From the NCBI RefSeq assembly GCF_900130005.1, contig NZ_FQXP01000010.1, positions 1 through 64,000 of the forward strand: a stretch of DNA of 64,000 bases. Direction: 5' to 3'. The notes under the pieces are model-generated. The model was not told the DNA's origin and searched no databases. It was given only the letters and a program-made list of their open reading frames with translations. The stretch's first letter is position 1. Each line of letters opens with the position of its first letter. The position numbers and the translations under genes were made by a program. This document shows, piece by piece, positions 26,226 to 34,704 of this stretch. This DNA is from Clostridium collagenovorans DSM 3089 (GTDB lineage Bacteria; Bacillota; Clostridia; Clostridiales; Clostridiaceae).

Positions 26226-27059
26226 TTATTTAGGTGCACTATAAAGGTTTGCTTTGCCAGGAACATCTTCAAAGATAAAACCAAATTTTTGTTGTGACCA
26301 AACTAAAAAGTTTCCGTTACTCTGACCACATTCAGGACAATGTAGAGAAGAACTATCATGTTTATCTTTATGCCATGAACACAATATGAAATGAAGTCCA
26401 CAAGATAGGCATTTAGCTTTTTTCTGTGTAAATGTGGCTGTAGTATTAATCAAGGTTTCTAAAAGGTGAATCCCTTTAACTGAAATGTTAATTTGATTCT
26501 TATTAACTTCTATATATCCTTTTGATAATAGTTCGATTATAGACATTGGGTATTGACCCTCAGATTTTTCTTGAGAAACTATATGTTGAGTTCCAATAAC
26601 TATAACCTGGAAAGAATTATTATGGAAACTATTTACCAATATTGGAGATTGTTCGCTCAGTGATGTGGTCAAGATGTACATAGCCTCATTACTCAAAGGC
26701 TCTTCAAGAGTCTTCTTCTTGAGTGATTCTACTAAAGTAGAAGAAATCATTTCTATTTCATTTCTTGTTAACGGTTTAAAAGCGGGAAGTTTGCCATTAA
26801 TGACCATGTCATAAACAGTATCTCTTGACTTTTTTAGTTCTAAACTAGTAAATTTTCTAGTCATGTTAGTGATTGTATGAATGCTAGCATGACAATCAAT
26901 ACAAATAGGAATAAGATTGTCAATATCATCTGTACCTCCATCATTTTTTTCAATAATATGATGAACTTGAATTTTTAAGGGTAAGAAGTTTCTACATACA
27001 CAACAGTGTCGAGCACTTTTGGATAGAACTTCTGCTACAATATTATCTGGAATTGCCAT
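26226..27059 (-). CDS. HNH endonuclease-domain protein with C-terminal zinc ribbon
   Basis: A 277-aa protein with an N-terminal HNH nuclease domain: CCVC (19-22), VHHIIEKNDGG with the paired His, NLIPICIDCHASIH with the second CxxC and final His. The middle (about 70-215) is unassigned and predicted soluble. The C-terminus has four Cys in CLSCG...LHCPECG that form a probable zinc ribbon. Start ATG 27059 has AAAGGACAGGTG upstream. It sits between the group II intron remnant and an empty region, next to the retron. A restriction or anti-phage role is plausible by context, but there is no partner gene and no direct proof. Confidence 0.75.
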   Translation of the reverse strand: MAIPDNIVAEVLSKSARHCCVCRNFLPLKIQVHHIIEKNDGGTDDIDNLIPICIDCHASIHTITNMTRKFTSLELKKSRDTVYDMVINGKLPAFKPLTRNEIEMISSTLVESLKKKTLEEPLSNEAMYILTTSLSEQSPILVNSFHNNSFQVIVIGTQHIVSQEKSEGQYPMSIIELLSKGYIEVNKNQINISVKGIHLLETLINTTATFTQKKAKCLSCGLHFILCSWHKDKHDSSSLHCPECGQSNGNFLVWSQQKFGFIFEDVPGKANLYSAPK

Positions 27060-27354
27060 ATATAATACACCTGTCCTTTTTAAAAATAATAAGAATTAAA
27101 TATATTATATCATAATTATATATAATTTGGTCAATATATCCAAAGCGTTTCGAGCTATGCAGATTAAGTGAAATATATATTTGCTAACATTTATAAATAT
27201 ATAATATAGTAGTGAGTTATAGAATATAATAAGCAAAATTATGTAGCTTGATTTTTAAATAAAAGAATGTTCATTAATATAACATTGTTATATTATGATT
27301 TTTATGAAATACAAAGAAAATATTAATGAGAGATACTGATTAAATAAAAATCAC

Positions 27355-27398
27355 TATGTAACTATAGTCTATTTATGATTTTATAGTTACATATTTTT
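27355..27398 (+). terminator. Terminator-like hairpin without an assigned gene
   Basis: A 12-bp perfect stem (27355-27366 with 27382-27393) is followed by TTTTTA on the plus strand. No coding sequence is visible upstream of it on this strand (27060-27354). Confidence 0.5.
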
Positions 27399-27767
27399 AT
27401 AAAAATATAAAAATAATAAATGGATGATTAAAAAGATTAATCCTAAGAAAATCAGAAAAAATCGTAGATTTCATGTGTCTAATCTTCATGGAATACTTAA
27501 CTTTTAAGTTAAAATGCAATTATTGATCATAAGAAAAATATAGAAGATAAAACCGAAGCACTCACGTAAATTTTGATCAAGAATTAAAACTACAATGAAA
27601 AGGAACAAAATAGAATAAGTATAACACAAAGAAAATTCCAATTTATAGAAATGATTATTAAAATTTGTTTGTGTTTATTTTTTTATAAAGGTTTAATATA
27701 CTATAAGTAAGAATAAAATCTATCACTTTGGTATTTTTATTTATCCTAGTGAGTGTAAATAAGAAAA

Positions 27768-27946
27768 GCTTAGTGCTGGTAACACTAAGCCATCCTTAGA
27801 ACAAAAGCAGATAAAATAAATCTATGATTTATATTTAGTCGCTTTCACAGTGTGGTTATTTTGTTTTAGGGCTATTGGATTAGATTTATATTTAAATTAT
27901 GAATCTTAAAAAAAGTGCTAATCTTTGTGGGATGGGGCACTTTTTT
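27768..27946 (+). ncRNA. Candidate structured RNA ending in a terminator
   Basis: An 8-bp hairpin GCTTAGTG/CACTAAGC (27768-27790), a possible long-range pairing ATAAAATAA/TTATTTT, and a terminator AAAAAAGTGC/GCACTTTTTT (27909-27918 with 27937-27946) with continuing T. The local GC content is higher than the flanks. No reading frame. I do not recognise a known RNA class. The rest of 27060-28100 shows nothing. Confidence 0.35.
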
Positions 27947-28102
27947 CTTTGCTTTTAACTGCTATGATGAAGTATCACTTATGGTTTTAGAAAGATAAAA
28001 TATAAGCTAATCAAACAGGAGACATATAAGTTATAAAATAAAGAATATGAATATTTATAAGAAAATAATGTTAAATAATTCAGGAATATGTCAATAAAAC
28101 AC

Positions 28103-28130
28103 TTGAGATATAAGAAAGATATGGTAAAAT
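28103..28130 (+). promoter_or_regulatory. Promoter of the riboswitch-adhesin unit
   Basis: TTGAGA (28103-28108), 16-bp spacer, TAAAAT (28125-28130), placing the start of transcription a few bases before the aptamer. The same arrangement is repeated at 32414-32441. Confidence 0.65.
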
Positions 28131-28145
28131 GAGATTAAAATTAAA

Positions 28146-28222
28146 TAGGCAAACTTAGAGAAATTTAAGGACGCAAAGCTAAAGGGGCTAAGGTTTTAAG
28201 AACTATGCCAGCCAGTTGCCGG
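28146..28222 (+). promoter_or_regulatory. c-di-GMP-I (GEMM) riboswitch aptamer, copy 1
   Basis: Shows the class I c-di-GMP aptamer layout: closing helix GGCAA/TTGCC, a hairpin with a GAAA tetraloop (TTAGA-GAAA-TTTAA), the conserved GGACGCAAAGC, a receptor-like GGGGCTAAGG, and GCCAGCC before the closing strand. It lies about 200 nt upstream of the secreted adhesin gene with a terminator between them (28290-28319), so control is by transcription attenuation. Whether ligand turns the gene on or off needs a folding test. Confidence 0.9.
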
Positions 28223-28289
28223 AGATATTAAATCTTTGTAGTATACTAATATGCTTATATTGCTATACTTATATTTCTATGCAAACTTT

Positions 28290-28319
28290 AGCTATTCTTA
28301 ATTTAAGGGTAGCTTTTTT
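28290..28319 (+). terminator. Riboswitch expression-platform terminator, copy 1
   Basis: AGCTATTCTTA pairs with TAAGGGTAGCT (28290-28300 with 28304-28314), then a six-T run. The preceding GCAAACTTTA repeats part of the aptamer 5' strand (GGCAAACTTA) and could compete for the TTGCC strand. Confidence 0.82.
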
Positions 28320-28416
28320 AGTTGCTTTATAGATTATATAGTTTTATGAGTAGGTAAACTTCTATTATGACTAATATTGATGGACTTGCATTTAAAAAAT
28401 AGGAGGAGAAAGACAT

Positions 28417-31400
28417 ATGAAAAGAAACTTTGTAAAAGCAGTAGCTATTAGTTTGATGATTTCAGGGATTACATCATCGGTAGCTAATGCAAGCACTATT
28501 ATTGATTACAGTGAGGTGAATTCTACTGGGGATAAGAGCTCTATAGAGGCTAAGACTTTGATTAACTCATATTTTGCATTTGAAAATATATGGGGTGGAT
28601 CAGCTTTAAAATTAGAGTTTGACAATAGCACAATGAAAATAAATGCTGTAAGTCAATCAGGGAATTTTGGAAACTCAAATGATAACTTCACAGTTAAAGT
28701 AATTGATAGAAACACTAAGGAAGCAATTATAAATGAAACTGCAGATAGTAAATATGTAGGAGATTTCGTAAAGAAAATTAATGGTAAGGACTTTAAGTAT
28801 GGGGATATAATATGCCTTAATATAGCTTCAGCTTCAGGATTAAAGAGTCCTACATTATTCACACAGGATAAATCAGTAGGAACAAATTGTGTGGATAAGT
28901 TGCAATACTTTGAAATAAGAGAATATGGAATTGTAGATTATATACCAGATACAAAGGTGTCGCCTTTAAAGATATTAGGTGCTGGTATAGTAAAGCAAAC
29001 TACTCTTACGGGAGTTACAGCTCCAAAGGTTAATATAAAAGTTGTGGTTGAAGGAAGAGAGTTTAAGACAGTATCTAATGATAATGGTGAGTTTAGTGTA
29101 GATATAGAAAGCAATGAAGGTTTTACTACTTATACTAAAATAGAAATTAATACTGGGGAAATTAAGGTTGATGTTTATCCAGAGGTATTAAACCAAAAGA
29201 ATTTAAAACAAGAAACTAATACGGGGTATAGCTATATACTAAATGCTGATTTAGAGACATTAACAACTCCTTTTGATGGAAATATATTATACGGAAGAAG
29301 TTTATTAAGTGAAGAAGGTAAGAAAGCGTGGGACTTAGCTTATAAATCATTATTGAAATATGATAACACAGAAAATAAGTATCCAAGAGATTCTGCTGGG
29401 AATGTTGAATTTTATATGGATTATGAGTCTCATGGAATCACAATATCAGAAGAGGAAGCTCAATATATACAAAAGTATTTATTTAGAAATGATCCAAGAA
29501 TGTTTTTATTAAAGGACTGGGGTGCAAAACCAGTTTATAAGAATGGAGTAGTAATAGGGCAAAAGTTTTATATAGGAAATGGATCACAAAACGGAGATGA
29601 GTATAAGCAGTGGCTTTTACAAACTGAAGAAGCTGTTTCATATATATTAAGTAAAGTAACTCCAGATATGAATCTTTATCAAATAATAAAGACTGTACAA
29701 TCAGAGTTTGAGCATATGGTTAGTTATAAAAATGTAGATTTATGTGGTGATATGAGAGGTACTTTTATAACTAAAGAGGCTATATGTGGTGGCTATGCAA
29801 AGGGATTTGAATATTTACTTTTAAGATTAGGTATAGAAAATGCATATGTAAATGGACATGCAGGTGGGCCTCATGCATGGAATAATATAAATCTTTATGG
29901 TAATTGGTATGTAGCTGATAGTACTTGGGGCGGAAAGAACTGGTACTTAAGAGGATATGAAGATAGTAAAAATCATGCTCCATATGATACATATCATGTT
30001 ATGCCTAAAATAGCTGCGGATAGTATTCCTTGGAATTTAGGAGATAGAGGACAAAGTATAGCAGAGTTAACTGGTGTTGTTAATTATGAAAACAACAATG
30101 ATGGAAAAGTTAAAATTACCTATGAAGATAAAAATAATTTAAATAAAACAATGCATATAAACACAAGCTTAAATGGGTACAAGCCTATTGAAATGACTAG
30201 AGATAAAAATGGTCTTTGGAATGCAACTATTTCTTATGATAATAGCACTGAGGATACTTTTGATTTTTATTTCACAGTAGATGAAAAATTTAATACACTT
30301 GGGAATGTAAAAGCAAATAATTTAACAGTTAAGTCCTTTGAAAAGGGAATGAAGAATATAGTTTTATCTAAATTAAATGCAACTGTGGATGATTTAAAAG
30401 AATTAATAAATAAATGTAATTTTACAAAAGAGGATTACACAAAGACAAGTTTTGAAAATTACAAAAGGGTTTTAGATTATGCAGTAAAACTTTCTAGTGA
30501 TGAAAATGCTTCAAGAGTTGCGATAGCATTAACATATAAAGAGCTTAAAGAGTCTATAAATAGTTTAATAAAAACAAATAAAATAGAATTTAAGGGATAT
30601 AACAATGAGGTGTTCTTAAAACTAAGTTTTGATACTGAGAATAAGAGGTTTATTGCAGAATCAAATGGTAAGATGGTACACCCATATCAATACTCAAGAA
30701 TTTATGTAAAGGTACAGCACTTTGATAAAAAGGGAAATTTGAAAAATGAGTACTCAGTAAGAGCTGATGATACAGCTGATAAGATGGCAGAGGCTTTAAA
30801 TAAGGGAACTTATGTTGAGGGGGATTACCTAAAACTTAGCCACCTTGAGCAAAATGGAAGACTTGCTATAAATGGATATGTAGAGAGTTCACCTAAGGAT
30901 TTAAGTACAGGTGCTTTAGGAGTTGATTTATCAAATTCATTTTTCTATCTTCTTGGAGAAAATTTAAAATACTCAAATGAGCAATTAGATTTATCAGCAG
31001 ATAAGACAGAATTAATTAATAAGATAAATGAAATGAAGATAATAACACATGAAAACTATACAAAGACAAGCTATTCTAATTTAAAAGCAGAGATAAAGAG
31101 AGCTGAAGCTTTAGTAAATTCAACTAATGTTTTAGAAGAGGAAATTATTAAAGCTATTGAAGATTTAAATTTAGCAAAAGAGAGTTTAAGAGAATTAAAT
31201 GAAATTATATTTAAAGGATATAACAATAATGAGTTTTTAAAATTATCCTTTGATAGTGAAAATAAGATTTTTAAAGCTCTATCTAATGGTGAAGTTGCCA
31301 ATAGATATATAGGTGGAAAATATATAGAATTAATTCATTGTGATAAAAAAGGAAATGAAAAAGGAAAATATTCTATAAGAGGTACTGAAACAGCTGATAA

Positions 31401-32220
31401 TTTAGTTGCGGCTTTAAATAATTTATCTTATGGTGATGGAGATTATTTAAAGTTATATCATGCAGAAAAGAATGGAAGATTAGTAGTGAAGGGGTATGTA
31501 GAAAATGTACCATTTGATTTAAGTAATGGTGTAAGAGATTTAGATTTAAGTACATCTTTATTTTATTTAAATGGAGAGAATTTTAAATACTCAAGTGAAC
31601 AATTAGATTTATCAGCAGATAAAACAAAGCTAATAGAAAAGATAAAGGAAGCTAAAAAGTTTTTAAAAGAAGAATATACTAAGACATCCTATGATAACTT
31701 ACAAATTACTATAAAAAAAGCAGAAGAAGTGGTAAATAGTAAAAATGTATTGGAAGAGGAAATAGCTAAAGAACTAGAGATTATAGAAAGTTCTATTATA
31801 AACTTAAGAGAAGTTAATAATATAGAATTTAAGGGCTATAACAATGAGGTGTTCTTAAAGCTAAGTTTTGATACTGAGAGTAAGAAATTTATTGCAGAAT
31901 CAAATGGTAAGATGGTACATCCATATCAATACTCAAGGGTTTATGTAAAGATACAACATTTTGATAAAGATGGAAACTTGAAAAATGAGTATTCAGTAAG
32001 AGCCGATGATACAGCTGATAAAATGGCAGAGGCTTTAAATAAAGGAACTTATGTTGAGGGGGATTACCTAAAGCTTAGTCACCTTGAGCAAAATGGAAGA
32101 CTTGTTATAAATGGATATGTAGAGAATTCACCTAAGGATTTAAGCACAGGTGCTTTAGGAGTTGATTTAGCAAATTCATTCTTCTATCTTGTTGGAGAAA
32201 ATTTAAAGTACTCAAATTAA
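28417..32220 (+). CDS. Secreted adhesin-like protein: transglutaminase-like domain plus three carbohydrate-binding-like repeats
   Basis: A 1267-aa exported protein. Signal peptide (1-26, cleavage near VANAS). Residues ~50-160 resemble a diverged copy of the later repeats. A transglutaminase-like domain has Cys in ICGGYAKGF (~458), His in HAWNN (~486) and Asp in ADSTW (~500). Then come three FIVAR-like helical linkers (~652-723, 857-928, 1064-1133), each followed by a ~130-residue module (~724-851, 930-1058, 1136-1267) of the FKGYNNxxFLKLSFD...HPY...GDYLKLxH type, like the putative mucin/carbohydrate-binding domain. No LPXTG or membrane anchor. Modules 1 and 3 are nearly identical in DNA, module 2 is diverged. 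ATG 28417 follows AGGAGGAG. A c-di-GMP riboswitch upstream suggests control with biofilm or motility state. Confidence 0.85.
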   Translation: MKRNFVKAVAISLMISGITSSVANASTIIDYSEVNSTGDKSSIEAKTLINSYFAFENIWGGSALKLEFDNSTMKINAVSQSGNFGNSNDNFTVKVIDRNTKEAIINETADSKYVGDFVKKINGKDFKYGDIICLNIASASGLKSPTLFTQDKSVGTNCVDKLQYFEIREYGIVDYIPDTKVSPLKILGAGIVKQTTLTGVTAPKVNIKVVVEGREFKTVSNDNGEFSVDIESNEGFTTYTKIEINTGEIKVDVYPEVLNQKNLKQETNTGYSYILNADLETLTTPFDGNILYGRSLLSEEGKKAWDLAYKSLLKYDNTENKYPRDSAGNVEFYMDYESHGITISEEEAQYIQKYLFRNDPRMFLLKDWGAKPVYKNGVVIGQKFYIGNGSQNGDEYKQWLLQTEEAVSYILSKVTPDMNLYQIIKTVQSEFEHMVSYKNVDLCGDMRGTFITKEAICGGYAKGFEYLLLRLGIENAYVNGHAGGPHAWNNINLYGNWYVADSTWGGKNWYLRGYEDSKNHAPYDTYHVMPKIAADSIPWNLGDRGQSIAELTGVVNYENNNDGKVKITYEDKNNLNKTMHINTSLNGYKPIEMTRDKNGLWNATISYDNSTEDTFDFYFTVDEKFNTLGNVKANNLTVKSFEKGMKNIVLSKLNATVDDLKELINKCNFTKEDYTKTSFENYKRVLDYAVKLSSDENASRVAIALTYKELKESINSLIKTNKIEFKGYNNEVFLKLSFDTENKRFIAESNGKMVHPYQYSRIYVKVQHFDKKGNLKNEYSVRADDTADKMAEALNKGTYVEGDYLKLSHLEQNGRLAINGYVESSPKDLSTGALGVDLSNSFFYLLGENLKYSNEQLDLSADKTELINKINEMKIITHENYTKTSYSNLKAEIKRAEALVNSTNVLEEEIIKAIEDLNLAKESLRELNEIIFKGYNNNEFLKLSFDSENKIFKALSNGEVANRYIGGKYIELIHCDKKGNEKGKYSIRGTETADNLVAALNNLSYGDGDYLKLYHAEKNGRLVVKGYVENVPFDLSNGVRDLDLSTSLFYLNGENFKYSSEQLDLSADKTKLIEKIKEAKKFLKEEYTKTSYDNLQITIKKAEEVVNSKNVLEEEIAKELEIIESSIINLREVNNIEFKGYNNEVFLKLSFDTESKKFIAESNGKMVHPYQYSRVYVKIQHFDKDGNLKNEYSVRADDTADKMAEALNKGTYVEGDYLKLSHLEQNGRLVINGYVENSPKDLSTGALGVDLANSFFYLVGENLKYSN

Positions 32221-32276
32221 GGTTATAGTTAAGAGAAAATTTTTATAAAATAATATAATGCTTTCAAAATAAATTT

Positions 32277-32324
32277 ATATTTACTTACTACATTTATTAA
32301 AGTTGTAGTAAGTAAATATTCTTT
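32277..32324 (+). terminator. Terminator of the adhesin gene
   Basis: A 15-bp perfect stem (32277-32291 with 32305-32319) with a short T-rich tail, 57 nt after the stop codon. Confidence 0.8.
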
Positions 32325-32413
32325 AATAAAATAGAAGAAAGTTAAAAAAGAAAGAAAATTAATATTTATAAGAAATTAATGTTAAAAAAATCAGAAATAT
32401 GTAAAAAAAGTAC

Positions 32414-32441
32414 TTGTAATATAATAAATATGTGGTAAAAT
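32414..32441 (+). promoter_or_regulatory. Promoter of the second riboswitch copy
   Basis: TTGTAA (32414-32419), 16-bp spacer, TAAAAT (32436-32441), homologous in position and flanks to the promoter at 28103-28130. Confidence 0.6.
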
Positions 32442-32456
32442 AGGTTTATAACTAAA

Positions 32457-32533
32457 TAGGCAAACTTAGAGAAATTTAAGGACGCAAAGCCAAAGGGGCT
32501 ACAGTTTTTAGAACTACGCCAGCCAGTTGCCGG
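32457..32533 (+). promoter_or_regulatory. c-di-GMP-I (GEMM) riboswitch aptamer, copy 2
   Basis: Nearly identical to copy 1: GGCAA/TTGCC closing helix, GAGAAATT tetraloop hairpin, GGACGCAAAGCC, GGGGCTACAG and CGCCAGCC. The conserved core is intact, but no full gene follows, only a decayed adhesin fragment. Confidence 0.9.
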
Positions 32534-32585
32534 AGATATTAAATCTTTGTAGTATACTTGTAATTTATATTTCTATGCAAACTTT

Positions 32586-32616
32586 AGCTACTCTTAATTT
32601 AAGGGTAGCTTTTTTA
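32586..32616 (+). terminator. Riboswitch expression-platform terminator, copy 2
   Basis: AGCTACTCTTA pairs with TAAGGGTAGCT (32586-32596 with 32600-32610), then a T-run. It has one more Watson-Crick pair than copy 1. Confidence 0.82.
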
Positions 32617-32639
32617 AATGGGTTTATAGAATAGATAGT

Positions 32640-32995
32640 TTATAAGTAAGAGAAATTTTTAATTAAGATTAATATTGATGGGTATATATTAAAAATAGTG
32701 TTGACTTGGATTCTAAGATTAGAGCTTCACTATAAAACGATGAAGATAAATAAATTATAACAAACTATAGGAAAAATGCGCAGTGTTTTAGGTGCGTAAA
32801 ATAAGTTGCGAGAGATTAAAAAAATAACTTAAGATGAAGATAATTTAACGAAAGAATTAATGTAAACGAAAGTTTAGATTGAAGCGAGTTTGTTGAAATG
32901 ACAACAAAAACCAATTAACAGTTGAGTCCTTTGTGAAGGGCATGAATAACAATGGTCTTGATAAGATAGATATAATAACGAATGACCTAAATAAT
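32640..32995 (+). pseudogene. Decayed remnant of a second adhesin gene
   Basis: The leader resembles that of the intact gene (ATTAATATTGATGG) up to the point where the ribosome binding site should be. Around 32915-32960 the sequence CAATTAACAGTTGAGTCCTTT and the following GAAGGGCATGAA match the intact gene at about 30315-30350 (LTVKSFEKGMK). The start region, transglutaminase domain and repeats are missing and frames are broken. It looks like a deleted tandem duplicate. Confidence 0.7.
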
Positions 32996-33013
32996 TAATA
33001 ACCGAAAGTAATT

Positions 33014-33043
33014 AAAGCACTTGTATAAGTGCTTTCTTTTTTT
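33014..33043 (+). terminator. Terminator after the adhesin remnant
   Basis: A 9-bp stem AAAGCACTT/AAGTGCTTT (33014-33022 with 33027-33035) followed by CTTTTTTT. Confidence 0.88.
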
Positions 33044-33223
33044 ATATAAATATGAGCTTTAAAGAGTATAAAATAAAATTACAATACATAATAAAACTTT
33101 TAATTACTTAAATGATTTAAATTTAGCTTATAAAACTAATTAATAATTTAGAAGATTACAAAAAAACTCTATAATATGGTAAACTATTAAGAGACCAATT
33201 AATTAGTTGAAAGGGGATAAACT

Positions 33224-34525
33224 ATGAGCAATGAATTAAAATTTGCACAAGAGTTAGTTGACTTTTTATATGATAGTCCAACAGCTTTTCATGCAGTGAA
33301 AAATGCTAAAGACGTATTAAATGAAGCAGGATTCCAGGAGTTAAAGGAATGTGATAAGTGGGAACTAGAAAAGGGCGGTAAGTATTATGTATCTAAAAAT
33401 AGTTCAGCTTTAACAGCTTTTATAGTGGGAACTGGTGAAATAGAGGAGCAAGGTTTTAAAATAGTAGGAGCACACACAGATTCTCCAGGATTTAGAGTTA
33501 AGCCTAATCCTGAAATGATAGTTGAGGGTAACTATGTAAGATTAAATACTGAATCTTACGGCGGTCCTATTTTAAATACTTGGATGGATAGACCTTTAGC
33601 TATTGCTGGAAGAGTAATGTTAAAGTCAGAGGATATTTTTAATCCTGTAACAAGATTAGTTAATATAAATAAACCAATACTTATAATACCTAATATTGCT
33701 ATACACATGCAAAGAGATTTAAATAAGGGCATGGAACTTAATAAGCAAAAGGATATGTTACCTTTATTAGGTTTAGTTAATGATGAATTAGAAAAAGGCA
33801 ATTATTTAATAAAAGCAATTGCTAAGGAATTAAGAGTAGAAGCATCAGAAATTATAGATTTTGATTTATTCTTATATGAATATGAAAAGGGTTTAATTAT
33901 GGGCTTAAATAAAGAATTTATTTCTGCTTCAAGATTAGATGACCTTCAAATGGTTCATGCTGGAATAGGGGCTTTAAAGAAAGCTAAGGCTTCAAAGGCT
34001 ACAAGTGTTATGGTTTGCTTTGACAATGAAGAGATCGGAAGCTCAACTAAGCAAGGTGCAGACTCTCAAATGCTTTCAAATGTGTTAGAAAGAATTGTAC
34101 TTAGTTTAGGAAAAGGAAGAGATGAATTCCTTAGATCTTTAGCTAAATCATTCATGATATCAGCTGATAATGCACATGCAGTGCATCCATCTGCTCCAGA
34201 GAAGCATGATCCTACTAATAGACCGATGATAAACAAAGGTACTGTAATAAAGGTAAATGCAGACCAAAGTTATACAACTGATTCACATTCAGATGCTATA
34301 TTTGAAAGATTATGTGAAAAGGCTGAAGTACCTGTACAAAAGTTTGTTAATCGTTCTGACGTAAGAGGGGGTTCTACAATAGGACCTATATCATCAACTC
34401 ATTTAGATATTGCTTCTGTGGATATAGGAAATCCAACTTTTGCTATGCACTCAATAAGAGAGTTAGCTGGAGTTAAGGATCACATGGATGTATATAAAAT
34501 ATTCTTAGAATTATTTAATATATAA
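33224..34525 (+). CDS. M18 family aminopeptidase
   Basis: Cytosolic zinc aminopeptidase of the aspartyl aminopeptidase group. The 433-aa protein carries the M18 metal and catalytic motifs: GAHTDSPGFRVKPNP (His, Asp), SRLDDLQM, FDNEEIGSST (catalytic and metal Glu), SADNAHAVHP and the C-terminal GPISSTHLDIASVDIG with its metal His. Length is typical. ATG 33224 has AAAGGGG about 8 nt upstream. It is a single gene ended by a terminator. Confidence 0.93.
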   Translation: MSNELKFAQELVDFLYDSPTAFHAVKNAKDVLNEAGFQELKECDKWELEKGGKYYVSKNSSALTAFIVGTGEIEEQGFKIVGAHTDSPGFRVKPNPEMIVEGNYVRLNTESYGGPILNTWMDRPLAIAGRVMLKSEDIFNPVTRLVNINKPILIIPNIAIHMQRDLNKGMELNKQKDMLPLLGLVNDELEKGNYLIKAIAKELRVEASEIIDFDLFLYEYEKGLIMGLNKEFISASRLDDLQMVHAGIGALKKAKASKATSVMVCFDNEEIGSSTKQGADSQMLSNVLERIVLSLGKGRDEFLRSLAKSFMISADNAHAVHPSAPEKHDPTNRPMINKGTVIKVNADQSYTTDSHSDAIFERLCEKAEVPVQKFVNRSDVRGGSTIGPISSTHLDIASVDIGNPTFAMHSIRELAGVKDHMDVYKIFLELFNI

Positions 34526-34554
34526 GATTTTAAAAAGAATATACGGTTTTTAAA

Positions 34555-34597
34555 AAGAGATTTATCGCTAAATTATGGTGGTAAATCTCTTTTTTTA
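34555..34597 (+). terminator. Terminator after the M18 aminopeptidase
   Basis: A 10-bp stem AAGAGATTTA/TAAATCTCTT (34555-34564 with 34582-34591) followed by a T-run. Confidence 0.85.
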
Positions 34598-34704
34598 CGA
34601 AAAAATAAGGAAATCATACATAAAATATAAAAAATAACTAATAAATTTAAGTAAATTGGTAAACAATAACTTGAGAAACGAAAAAATACGAAGGGGTGAT
34701 GGCA

